In this document: positions 34,156-41,891 of the stretch, in pieces
How positions within the stretch are numbered: the first letter of the stretch is position 1
Layout: the number at the start of each line of letters is the position of its first letter
NCBI GenBank assembly: GCA_964645585.1
Contig: CAZYAN010000006.1
Location: 1-64,000 of the forward strand
Direction: 5' to 3'
Source: DATGSL01 sp964645585
GTDB lineage: Bacteria > Verrucomicrobiota > Verrucomicrobiia > Opitutales > T3Sed10-336
DNA: 64,000 nt
Notes under the pieces: model-generated
Databases searched by the model: none
What the model was told of the DNA's origin: nothing
The model's input: only the letters and a program-made list of their open reading frames with translations
Made by a program: the position numbers and the translations under genes

Positions 34156-34730
34156 CAGAGCTTGATCCGCCCTTTCACGATCGCATCGTCGACGACCGGC
34201 CGTTCCATCTCGCAGCGAAAGACCCGCGCCACCTTGGCTTGCATGCTGCCGTCCACAAGCCCTTCGCGCGCGTCACGCGAGATGGCATGCACCAGATAAG
34301 TATCTCCTCCAAGATGCAAAGTCAGGGTTCCCGGGGTCAGCGTGATCGAATTCGCCAGCATCACCCGCGCGACCGTGTGCGGCTGCGGACTCCGAAATCG
34401 CACAACAGCCGCCTCCAGCCGCGATGGATCAATGACGACTTTTGCCACTTGCCACGCCGACAAAACCATCTGCCAGCCCAGCCAAGGAATGTAGGCAAGC
34501 AGCCGACCATAGTGGGTAGCGAGGTCGACCGGCGCAGCATCGAGATTCGGACGGCCGAGTTTCCGGTCCAGGAAGAGGATCAGCCCGATTCCCGCCACCC
34601 CGACGATCAGGTGAAACGGATCGAACTTCCCGCTCAGCGCCAGCCAAACTACAAGCAGCACAACGGCCTGTTTCCAGCCGATCCGAGCCCCTGGGATCTC
34701 GCTAACACCCTTTGTTTTCGAACGTTCCAT
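34155..34730 (-). CDS. mrpE: Cation/proton antiporter subunit E
   Basis: A 191-residue subunit with two N-terminal membrane helices and a cytosolic domain. LLAYIPWLGWQMVLSAWQVAKVVIDPS and MLANSITLTPGTLTLHLGGDTYLVHAI are the MnhE signatures. The ATG at 34730 is chosen because GGGGAG lies before it; GTG/ATG at 34760/34757 are weaker. It is the first gene of the eleven-gene cluster, as in Mbh (mbhA). Confidence 0.9.
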   Translation of the reverse strand: MERSKTKGVSEIPGARIGWKQAVVLLVVWLALSGKFDPFHLIVGVAGIGLILFLDRKLGRPNLDAAPVDLATHYGRLLAYIPWLGWQMVLSAWQVAKVVIDPSRLEAAVVRFRSPQPHTVARVMLANSITLTPGTLTLHLGGDTYLVHAISRDAREGLVDGSMQAKVARVFRCEMERPVVDDAIVKGRIKL

Positions 34731-34891
34731 CGCTCTGCTCCCCCGCTCCAGCCGCATCACAAACGGCCTGAGAGGATGAAAGCGATCACGATGAAATTTG
34801 CCGGAAACCCGGTCAAGAGGAAACGGCCCGTCGCGGTCGCCCGCAACGGATTCAACGAACTAAGAAGCTCCTCAAGAGGGGCTTAAACTTT

Positions 34892-35440
34892 TTAAACCTT
34901 CTCGACTTCGACCGATACCGGAACCGATTTGGAGACGACATCGTAGACCGGCGAGTATTTTACATAACTGGCCAGTTCGTCCGCCGGAGCATCGGAATGC
35001 ACCCGGAATTTCGCGCGAATCGATTGGAATCCCGGCCGGACGTCACTCCGCAGCGCGAAAAGACCCTGCAAATCAAGATTTCCCGAAAAATCCGACTCAA
35101 TCGAATCGATTTTGGTGCCGTGCGCGGCGGCGTGATAAACCATCGTCGTCGTCATGCAGGCCGAAAGAGCTCCGAGCAAATGCTCGACCGGATTCGGACC
35201 CTGGTCCTTCCCCAGAAGAACCGGCGGCTCATCCGCGGTCTCCTGGAACGGCATCTCCCGCGAAACCTCCTGGCCCGCGGCATGAAAGCCGCTGATCTCC
35301 GTCCGGTTGAATCCGCCGTCGATCCACGTATTACGCGCGCGGAACTCACACTGGCCGAGTTCCGGCGTCTCACGCACCGCGTCGATTGTTTCCGTCAGTT
35401 TTCCCCGGTTAACCCCATTGATATTCTGTGTTGCGATCAT
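34892..35440 (-). CDS. OsmC family protein
   Basis: A 182-residue protein of the OsmC/Ohr fold, related to thiol peroxidases that reduce organic hydroperoxides. The family block GPNPVEHLLGALSACMTTTMVYHA holds the conserved Cys; the other catalytic Cys position is not obvious, so peroxidase activity is uncertain. The C-terminus SPVYDVVSKSVPVSVEVE is typical. GGGAGGGAAG precedes the ATG at 35440, ruling out the longer frame. It lies between the Mrp cluster and a DoxX gene, perhaps a redox-stress neighbourhood. Confidence 0.88.
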   Translation of the reverse strand: MIATQNINGVNRGKLTETIDAVRETPELGQCEFRARNTWIDGGFNRTEISGFHAAGQEVSREMPFQETADEPPVLLGKDQGPNPVEHLLGALSACMTTTMVYHAAAHGTKIDSIESDFSGNLDLQGLFALRSDVRPGFQSIRAKFRVHSDAPADELASYVKYSPVYDVVSKSVPVSVEVEKV

Positions 35441-35554
35441 CGTTCTTCCCTCCCGCCTTAACGTCACTCCCCATCCGCGCAACCGCAACCCTGCCGGCGC
35501 ACGGGATCGCCCGTTTTTTTCGACCAGCAAAACACCGTCACCTTCAGCACGCCC

Positions 35555-35989
35555 TCAGGCAGCCCTGGCTCGCTCCGACCGCATCCAGGCGTCGAGGCTG
35601 AATCGGCCGGGCCCCACAAAGAAAAGTCCGACAAAGACAATCCCCATTTCAATCGCGCGGCTCGCTCCGGACCAGCCGTCGTTGTTGCCCAAGTGATACG
35701 TCGCGGCCATCACCATCGTCGCGATCAGGAAGAGCAGCGCAAACCGCGTAAACAGTCCGATCAGTAAAAAGAAGGCGCCGAACGATTCCGCGAAAGCCGC
35801 CAAAAATCCCCAGAGAACCGGCAGCGATTCAAAGCCGGCCCGCGCGCCGATTCCTTCCCATTGGTCCGGCCCGCCGGCCAGCTTCGGGCCGCCGTGGAAG
35901 ATGATAAACATCACCCCGAGACCCGCGCGGAGCAGCAAAAGTCCCAAGTCCTGATATTTGGTGTCGAGCAATGTGAGTGCGTACCGCAT
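35555..35989 (-). CDS. DoxX family membrane protein
   Basis: A 144-residue four-helix membrane protein. LLLLRAGLGVMFIIFHGGPKLAGG and FAAFAESFGAFFLLIGLFTRFALLFLIATM are the DoxX core. DoxX-type proteins occur with thiosulfate and radical-detoxification systems, but the biochemical role of this subgroup is not established. It lies 114 bases upstream of the OsmC gene and may be co-transcribed with it. Confidence 0.88.
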   Translation of the reverse strand: MRYALTLLDTKYQDLGLLLLRAGLGVMFIIFHGGPKLAGGPDQWEGIGARAGFESLPVLWGFLAAFAESFGAFFLLIGLFTRFALLFLIATMVMAATYHLGNNDGWSGASRAIEMGIVFVGLFFVGPGRFSLDAWMRSERARAA

Positions 35990-36358
35990 TCCCTTCCCAA
36001 AAGGGAAACACCCCCTGCTGTCGAGATTTTATGTTTCGCCTCGCACAGGCAAATCTGGACCGGCCCGGCGGTGCTGGCCGGCAGTTGCCCATTCGCGCGC
36101 TCACGCTGCCAACGCACTTTATACAATAATCTTACAAAACGGAAAATGATCGTCACTCTTACGGCAGTATTATTATTGCGACCATCATGGTATCGATCTT
36201 CTGAATACAATCAGTTTTTGAAAAAATTCATTTTACGGTTGCGATCATCACTATGCGTTCCAATATAATTGGGTTTTAACGATACAAACCCGGAGTTCCC
36301 ATGCCTGTGGCATCGCTGTTTGCGGTATCTGGAGAGCTTCCTGTTCAACCTCGGTCCC
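35990..36358. promoter_or_regulatory. AT-rich divergent intergenic region
   Basis: About 370 bases between DoxX (-) and the FN3 gene (+), visibly AT-richer than the surroundings. It holds a small hairpin TTCCC-aaaa-GGGAA next to the DoxX start and a consensus TATAAT at 36264-36269 with TTGCGA 19 bases before it. No gene was found in it. Confidence 0.45.
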
Positions 36359-36895
36359 ATGTTTTGTTTGATCGCCCGAGTTGCTGACATCCGAACACTG
36401 ATTCTTTTCACCAGTCTCGTTTTTCTTTCCGGCGCTGTTCTGTTTGCGGCTCCGCCGGTACCGGTCTTCAAGTCCGACCAAGAAAAAATCACGCAATCGG
36501 TTCCTTACCGGATGGTTGAGTGGACGTTTCCCGCCAGCGAGCAACCGGCAGCGGATCCGCGAACACGTCCGCCCGCGGAAGCCAGCGCACGATTCGAATT
36601 GGAAATGGCCGAATCCCCCGACTTCTCCGACGCGATCACCCGTTATGAAGGTCCTGATCGCGCGTCGTTCATTTCCGGCCTCAACGAGGGCGAGTACGCC
36701 TTTCGCGTCCGAGCGATCGACAGTAAAGGCGAAACGAGCGATTGGTCGAAGCCTTTGTATCTAACGATTGAATACGATTCGCTCGCCAAGGCACTCTGGC
36801 TTTTCGGAATCGGCGGCATCGTTTCCGCGGCCACCGTGGCCCTCGTCGTCGGCGGCGACCGGCGCACTCGTCGCGACGCGGTTTCCGCGGAATAA
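36359..36895 (+). CDS. Membrane-anchored fibronectin type III-like protein
   Basis: A 178-residue protein with an N-terminal membrane or signal segment (LILFTSLVFLSGAVLFA), a single FN3-like beta domain (RFELEMAESPDFSDAITRYEG, GLNEGEYAFRVRAIDSKGETSDWSKPL) and a C-terminal membrane helix (LWLFGIGGIVSAATVALVV). The upstream part of the open frame starts at a TTG overlapping the putative -10 box, so I place the start at the ATG at 36359, though no strong ribosome site is seen. It precedes the symporter by 32 bases and is probably in one operon with it. Confidence 0.65.
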   Translation: MFCLIARVADIRTLILFTSLVFLSGAVLFAAPPVPVFKSDQEKITQSVPYRMVEWTFPASEQPAADPRTRPPAEASARFELEMAESPDFSDAITRYEGPDRASFISGLNEGEYAFRVRAIDSKGETSDWSKPLYLTIEYDSLAKALWLFGIGGIVSAATVALVVGGDRRTRRDAVSAE

Positions 36896-36927
36896 TTACG
36901 CCCGCCCATCACCACCTGCTTTTGCTT

Positions 36928-38379
36928 ATGAATTACCAATCAGCGGTTCTACCGGCTGGCATCGGCTGGGCTTTGCTCGCGTTTTTCAGTGTTATCTGGG
37001 TGTACCTCGGAATCTTGTGGGGGAAGAAAGCGAAGGATCTCACTGGATATATGGTGGCCGGACGGAATGTCGGCCTCGCGCTCGGCACGGCGACCGCCAT
37101 GGCGACATGGGTCACCTCAAACACCGTCATGCTCGCCCCTCAGTTTGCGATTCAATTCGGCATCTGGGGCATGCTCGCCTACAGCACCGCTTCCTTCGGC
37201 CTTTTCCTATTTGCTCCCATGGCGCGCCGGATCCGGCACTTGATGCCGAACGGGTTCACGAGCGGCGACTTCATTCGCCTCCGCTACGGGCGAGCGACTT
37301 GGGGCGTCTTTCTTGTCATCACGATTTTCTACAGCCTGACCTGGCTGATCAGCATGGCGATGGCAGGCGGCATTGTCCTGAACACGATCTCGGGAATCCC
37401 CTACGAATTCGGAATGAGCATCATCCTGCTCGTCTGCGTGATCTACACGCTCTTCGGCGGCCTTTATGCCGTCATCGGCACCGACTACATCCAGAGCGTT
37501 TTGATCATGATCGGCGTCGTCGTGGTCGGCGGCGCCATGATGGGGCGGATGGAAATCAATGCAATCTACGAAAGCGTTGCCACCAATCAGCCGGCCTTGC
37601 TGAACGTCCTGCTTCCCGCCTCGCTGATGGTGATCTTCAACAACCTCCTGTTCGGTTTCGGAGAGATTTTTCACAACAATGTCTGGTGGAGTCGCGCGTT
37701 TGCCATGCGAAAGGGCGTCGGCGCAAAAGCGTACGTCCTCGCGGGCCTGTGCTGGCTGCCGATCCCGGTTGCCGCCGGGTTCTTCGCCCTCGGCGCGGCA
37801 CCCTTCGGCATCAACGTGACCAGTCCCGATATGGTCGGACCGCTGGTTGCCACACAAGTGCTCGGGATGGCGGGCGCGGTGGTCATCTTCGTCGTGGTTT
37901 TCGCCTCGCTCGCCTCGAGCATCGACAGTCTGCTCGCGGCTACATCGGACATTGTAACGGAAGACATCTTCCGCAAACTCCTCCGCCCGAATGCCAGCGA
38001 TGAAACGGTCCGGAAGGCCGCCGCGTTCATCGTCGTCGGTCTCGGCTTCACCGCCTGGCTGATCAGCCTGCCGAGAATCGGCACACTTATGGACGTGCTC
38101 TTTTTCGCAGGCCCGCTGGTCGCCAGCGCCATCTGGCCGATCGCCGCCGGACTCTACTGGAAAACAACGAACCGCGCCGGAGCGCTCTGCGCCCTCCTGT
38201 TCGGCTCGATCGGCGGCCTCATTGCCTACTTCACGATCGGCGCGTTCGTCGCGGCGCTGATCGGAGCCGCGATTTCCATGCTGATCGTCGTCCTGACGAC
38301 TTGGCTGGCGCCGCAGAATTTCGAGTGGGATATTTTGAACGAAACACACGAACCCGAACCGGAAAGAGAATGGGCATGA
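36928..38379 (+). CDS. Sodium:solute symporter family transporter
   Basis: A 483-residue transporter of the SSS (LeuT-fold) superfamily with about 13 helices. It has GYMVAGRNVGLALGTATAMATWV near the N-terminus, the YTLFGGLYAVIGTDYIQS block and the sodium-site stretch VFASLASSIDSLLAATSDIVTEDIF. The motifs resemble the urea/DUR3-like and related branches, but the substrate cannot be assigned. The ATG at 36928 is chosen over a TTG two codons earlier. It is coupled at its 3' end to a 41-residue membrane protein. Confidence 0.9.
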   Translation: MNYQSAVLPAGIGWALLAFFSVIWVYLGILWGKKAKDLTGYMVAGRNVGLALGTATAMATWVTSNTVMLAPQFAIQFGIWGMLAYSTASFGLFLFAPMARRIRHLMPNGFTSGDFIRLRYGRATWGVFLVITIFYSLTWLISMAMAGGIVLNTISGIPYEFGMSIILLVCVIYTLFGGLYAVIGTDYIQSVLIMIGVVVVGGAMMGRMEINAIYESVATNQPALLNVLLPASLMVIFNNLLFGFGEIFHNNVWWSRAFAMRKGVGAKAYVLAGLCWLPIPVAAGFFALGAAPFGINVTSPDMVGPLVATQVLGMAGAVVIFVVVFASLASSIDSLLAATSDIVTEDIFRKLLRPNASDETVRKAAAFIVVGLGFTAWLISLPRIGTLMDVLFFAGPLVASAIWPIAAGLYWKTTNRAGALCALLFGSIGGLIAYFTIGAFVAALIGAAISMLIVVLTTWLAPQNFEWDILNETHEPEPEREWA

Positions 38380-38501
38380 TTCTATTCCCCGCCGCTTTTT
38401 TTCAAGCGATTGTTCTCGGCGCCATTCTGCTCGTCGGACTCGGTGCCGTTCTGCTAATCGCCCTCCTGATCTTGGATTATAAAAACAAACGTATATGGTA
38501 A
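38376..38501 (+). CDS. Small single-helix symporter accessory protein
   Basis: Forty-one residues: a short N-terminus (MILFPAAFFQ), one long helix (AIVLGAILLVGLGAVLLIALLIL) and the basic tail DYKNKRIW. The ATG overlaps the symporter TGA (ATGA), with GGAAAGAG upstream, so it is translationally coupled; an ATG at 38370 is also possible. Tiny proteins encoded directly after SSS transporters are a recurring theme, and this one is likely an accessory subunit (inference). Confidence 0.7.
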   Translation: MILFPAAFFQAIVLGAILLVGLGAVLLIALLILDYKNKRIW

Positions 38502-38502
38502 G

Positions 38503-39591
38503 ATGCTGAAGGATCTAAAACCCAACACGAACACGAAAGCGATGGAGCCCCCGGATGATTCCGAGACGCTCCGTCCCGATCCGGAAACTCTCTTCACCGA
38601 AGAGAACATCGATCGGTCGGTCCTCAAGAAACTGGCTGGACGCTCCGTCCTGTCGGCGAAGGATTTCACAAAACAGGAGATCGTTGAGCTCTGTAAGTTC
38701 GCCGCGTTGCTCGAGGCGACGGAAATCGCTTCCCACCACCCGCTCGATGGGAAAATCGTGATCACCGCCTTCTTCGAACCGAGCACTAGAACCCGCACTT
38801 CGTTCGAGAGCTCGATCTTGCGCCTCGACGGCAAGGTGATCTCGATTCCGGACGAACAGGTCACCGGTGTCGCCAAGGGTGAATCGCTCGCCGACATCGG
38901 CGAGATGTTTAACGCCTACGGCGATCTCGTCATCATGCGGCACACCGAAACCGACTCCATCGATCAGATTCGGCAGAATCTCCGCGTGCCGCTCATCAAC
39001 GCGGGAAACGGTTCCGGCGAACACCCGACACAGGCGCTCGCCGATTGGTACGCCCTGCTGAAATGGAACCCCCTCCTCGCATCGTCCGACGTCGAGGACA
39101 AGGCGCGCCTCCATCTCGGGATCATGGGCACTCCGGGAAATATGCGGGCAGTCAAAAGCTTTCTCCTGATGTCGCTCCTGTTTAAAGAGAACTTCCGCCG
39201 CGTGACGGTCATCTCGGAAATGGCCGACCCGCTCGGGCCCGAACTCGAAGAGGAGATCAGGAAAGCCGGAATCGAGGTCGAGGTGGAAAACGATCTCCAC
39301 AGCGTCATCTCCGACCTGGATGTCATTTACATGAACTCGATCGCCCTCCTTGGCGACAGTTACAAGACGATGGACAGCCGGTACAAGCTCGACGGCGAAA
39401 CCAAGTTAAAATCCGAGGCGGTCATCATGCATCCGCTTGCACGTCGCAAAGAACTGGATACATGCTTCGACCGAACAAGTCATAACCTGTATTTCTCCCA
39501 GGCCCACGGCGCGGTCTTCGTTCGTCAGGCACTCCTGATCAGCCTCCTCGACCGCCTCCACACCCTCCCCAAAAACATCCCCCTAAAATAA
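38503..39591 (+). CDS. pyrB: Aspartate carbamoyltransferase family protein
   Basis: A 362-residue carbamoyltransferase. The carbamoyl-phosphate signature FFEPSTRTRTSFE is intact, with HPTQALADWYAL and the HPLARRKEL segment of ATCases. ATCase makes carbamoyl aspartate for pyrimidines. The usual 'GDLKYGRTVHSL' loop is replaced by GIMGTPGNMRAVKSFLL, and an extra N-terminus of about 45 residues is present, so a divergent ATCase or another carbamoyltransferase remains possible. It begins one base after the small symporter-associated gene and ends inside a heptanucleotide repeat. Confidence 0.82.
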   Translation: MLKDLKPNTNTKAMEPPDDSETLRPDPETLFTEENIDRSVLKKLAGRSVLSAKDFTKQEIVELCKFAALLEATEIASHHPLDGKIVITAFFEPSTRTRTSFESSILRLDGKVISIPDEQVTGVAKGESLADIGEMFNAYGDLVIMRHTETDSIDQIRQNLRVPLINAGNGSGEHPTQALADWYALLKWNPLLASSDVEDKARLHLGIMGTPGNMRAVKSFLLMSLLFKENFRRVTVISEMADPLGPELEEEIRKAGIEVEVENDLHSVISDLDVIYMNSIALLGDSYKTMDSRYKLDGETKLKSEAVIMHPLARRKELDTCFDRTSHNLYFSQAHGAVFVRQALLISLLDRLHTLPKNIPLK

Positions 39592-39626
39592 CTAATAACT
39601 GACAACTAATAACCAATAACTAACAC
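39585..39626 (+). repeat. Heptanucleotide array, 6 units
   Basis: The units AAAATAA, CTAATAA, CTGACAA, CTAATAA, CCAATAA and CTAACAC are in register. The first unit contains the stop codon of the carbamoyltransferase gene. Confidence 0.8.
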
Positions 39627-39646
39627 ACCTTCCCGCTTTTATACTT

Positions 39647-41620
39647 ATGTGTGGTATCGCAGGCTTCTGGAAAGCCACTGGACTCTCCGACAACGACCCG
39701 AGCCATCTCGACAACATGGTTCGCCGTCTCCATCACCGCGGCCCCGACGGGTGCCGCGTCCACCTCGACGCGCCGCGCGGACTCGCGATCGCTCACGCCC
39801 GTCTGTCGATCATCGATCTCCCGGGCGGCGCGCAGCCGCTCTTCCTCAACGGCAAGAAACTGGTTTTGAGCGCGAACGGCGAGTTCTACAATTTCAAGAA
39901 GATCCGCGCCGGCCTGATGGCCGAGGGCGCGCGATTCGCGACCAAATCCGACAGCGAGATCGCGCTTCACCTGTATCAAAAGTCCGGACTCGACTTCGTT
40001 CACAATCTCCGCGGCGAATTCGCCTTTTCCCTTTACGATCAGAATGAAGACCGGCTCCTGCTCGTGCGCGACCGTTTCGGCATCAAACCGCTTTTCTATC
40101 ACATTGCCGAAGGGGCCGTGTACTACGGGTCCGAGGTCAAGGCGCTGCTGGCCCATCCGGACATTCGCGGACGCCTCGACCGCAAGGCTGCCTTGCACCA
40201 GCTGATGCACACGATGGTTCCCGGCACCAGCGCCTTTGAGGGCATCCGCGCCGTTAAACCCGGACATTTCCTCAGCATCCGGCGGCGCGGCGACCGTTTT
40301 GACATTTCCGAAGAGCGCTACTGGGACCTCGATTTTCCCCGCCAGGCCGATCGAGATTTCTCCCGCGCGGCAATCGACCACGTCGAAGCGATCCGCGAAA
40401 AGCTGGTCGAAGCGGTCACGCTCAGGCTCGAGGCGGACGTGCCGGTCGGCTGCTACCTCTCCGGCGGTATTGACAGCTGCTCGATCCTCGGACTCGCCAG
40501 CGGCGCCCAGCAATCGCCCGTCAAGGCGTTCACCATCGCGTTCGACAACGCCGCCTACGACGAATCGCACATCGCGCGCGAAATGGCCAAAAGCGTCCAG
40601 GCCGAGCAGGACATGATCCATCTGAAGGCCGCCGATCTCTACGGCGATAATTACCTTCGGACCATGTGGCACGCGGAACGGACCTTCTATAACACGCTCG
40701 GCGTCGCCAAATGGTGTATGAGCCGCCACGTCTACGCGAGCGGCTACAAAACCGTCGTCACCGGCGAGGGGGCCGACGAACTGTTCGGCGGTTACCCTTC
40801 ATTCAAGCGCGACATGTTCATCCACGGCATCCAGGACGAATCTCCGGAAACCGTCCGTTCCCTGCGTGAAGCCATGGATCGTTCCAACAAACTCTTCCAG
40901 GGCGCGATCCTTGCCGAAGAACAGCTCGCGCACCCGGCGTTTGACGAACTTTGCGGCTTTACGCCCTCCTGGATTCAGCCGTGGCTGGCCACCCTCGATC
41001 TTGCCCGGCCTCTCTTGGCGGCGGACGTTCGCGACGAGTTGAACGATTACGATCCTATCGCGGAGATCGCCGGTTCGCTCGACGGCAGGATGATCGATGG
41101 ACGCCACCCGCTCGACAAGGCGCAATACACCTGGAGCAAGACGATGCTCGAAGGGCAAATTCTCAACTGGGGCGGCGACCGCGTCGACATGGCCAATTCC
41201 ATGGAATCACGTCCGGCCTTTCTCGACCACCACCTCGCGGAACGCGCTGTGCTCGTGCCGCCGGCCTTGCGCATCCATGGCAACACCGAGAAATGGGTTC
41301 TCCGGGAAGCGATGCGCGGAATCCTTCCCGAGGTGCTGTACAAGCGCGAAAAATTCGCGTTCATGGCACCGCCGGGACACACCGAGGAGAAAAAGCAAAA
41401 AGCCCTGCAAAACCTGATCGATCAGTATCTGGCGCCCGAGAAAATCCGCGAGGCGGGGATTCTCGACCCGGAACGGATCACCAGCTTCCTCGCCGGTTAC
41501 GCGAACGACACCGACCCGATCTCGCTCACGCGAAAGGACGCTTTGCTCAACCATCTGCTCGGCATCCAGATCCTCCACGATCAGTTTCTCGCCGGCAACG
41601 CGCCCGCCCCGGCCTCCTGA
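39647..41620 (+). CDS. asnB: Asparagine synthase (glutamine-hydrolysing)
   Basis: A 657-residue enzyme. The class II glutamine amidotransferase domain (1-210) begins with the catalytic Cys2 (MCGIAGF) and contains HHRGPDG and GEFYNFKKIR. The synthetase domain (about 240-640) has the pyrophosphate loop CYLSGGIDSCS and GEGADELFGGYPSFKRD. It is a standard AsnB of the long type, which makes asparagine from aspartate, ATP and glutamine; members in polysaccharide clusters can modify other acids, but no such cluster lies here. Confidence 0.92.
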   Translation: MCGIAGFWKATGLSDNDPSHLDNMVRRLHHRGPDGCRVHLDAPRGLAIAHARLSIIDLPGGAQPLFLNGKKLVLSANGEFYNFKKIRAGLMAEGARFATKSDSEIALHLYQKSGLDFVHNLRGEFAFSLYDQNEDRLLLVRDRFGIKPLFYHIAEGAVYYGSEVKALLAHPDIRGRLDRKAALHQLMHTMVPGTSAFEGIRAVKPGHFLSIRRRGDRFDISEERYWDLDFPRQADRDFSRAAIDHVEAIREKLVEAVTLRLEADVPVGCYLSGGIDSCSILGLASGAQQSPVKAFTIAFDNAAYDESHIAREMAKSVQAEQDMIHLKAADLYGDNYLRTMWHAERTFYNTLGVAKWCMSRHVYASGYKTVVTGEGADELFGGYPSFKRDMFIHGIQDESPETVRSLREAMDRSNKLFQGAILAEEQLAHPAFDELCGFTPSWIQPWLATLDLARPLLAADVRDELNDYDPIAEIAGSLDGRMIDGRHPLDKAQYTWSKTMLEGQILNWGGDRVDMANSMESRPAFLDHHLAERAVLVPPALRIHGNTEKWVLREAMRGILPEVLYKREKFAFMAPPGHTEEKKQKALQNLIDQYLAPEKIREAGILDPERITSFLAGYANDTDPISLTRKDALLNHLLGIQILHDQFLAGNAPAPAS

Positions 41621-41809
41621 TCCGAGCGGCGGGCACCCGGCCCTTCGCGTTCTTGCCATTCGTTGAGGCTTCCGCCGAAACGCCCGGCTCCGTCTTCCCG
41701 CGTACCCAAATGCTTATGACACCCGCCCCTGTCCCAGTCGGCCCTGCCCGTTCGTGTCGGTCCCTGCTCCGTGTCCCTTCGTATCGCCCCGGCGCGCGAC
41801 ACCTCGCAG

Positions 41810-41837
41810 TTGACACCCCCTCTCAATCCCTTAGTTT
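41810..41837 (+). promoter_or_regulatory. Putative sigma70 promoter of ppdK
   Basis: TTGACA (41810-41815) is a perfect -35 box; TAGTTT (41832-41837) follows after 16 bases. It lies 55 bases before the ppdK ATG. The rest of the 271-base gap after asnB shows no gene. Confidence 0.5.
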
Positions 41838-41891
41838 TTTTCCCTTTCCGCAAAATACGCGGGACAAGAATCACCGAAACCAGATACTGGA

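Noticed and set aside
37207..38349. 380-codon minus-strand frame opposite the symporter
   Set aside because: Composition (Asp/Arg/Gln-rich) and position show that it is the complement of membrane-helix codons.
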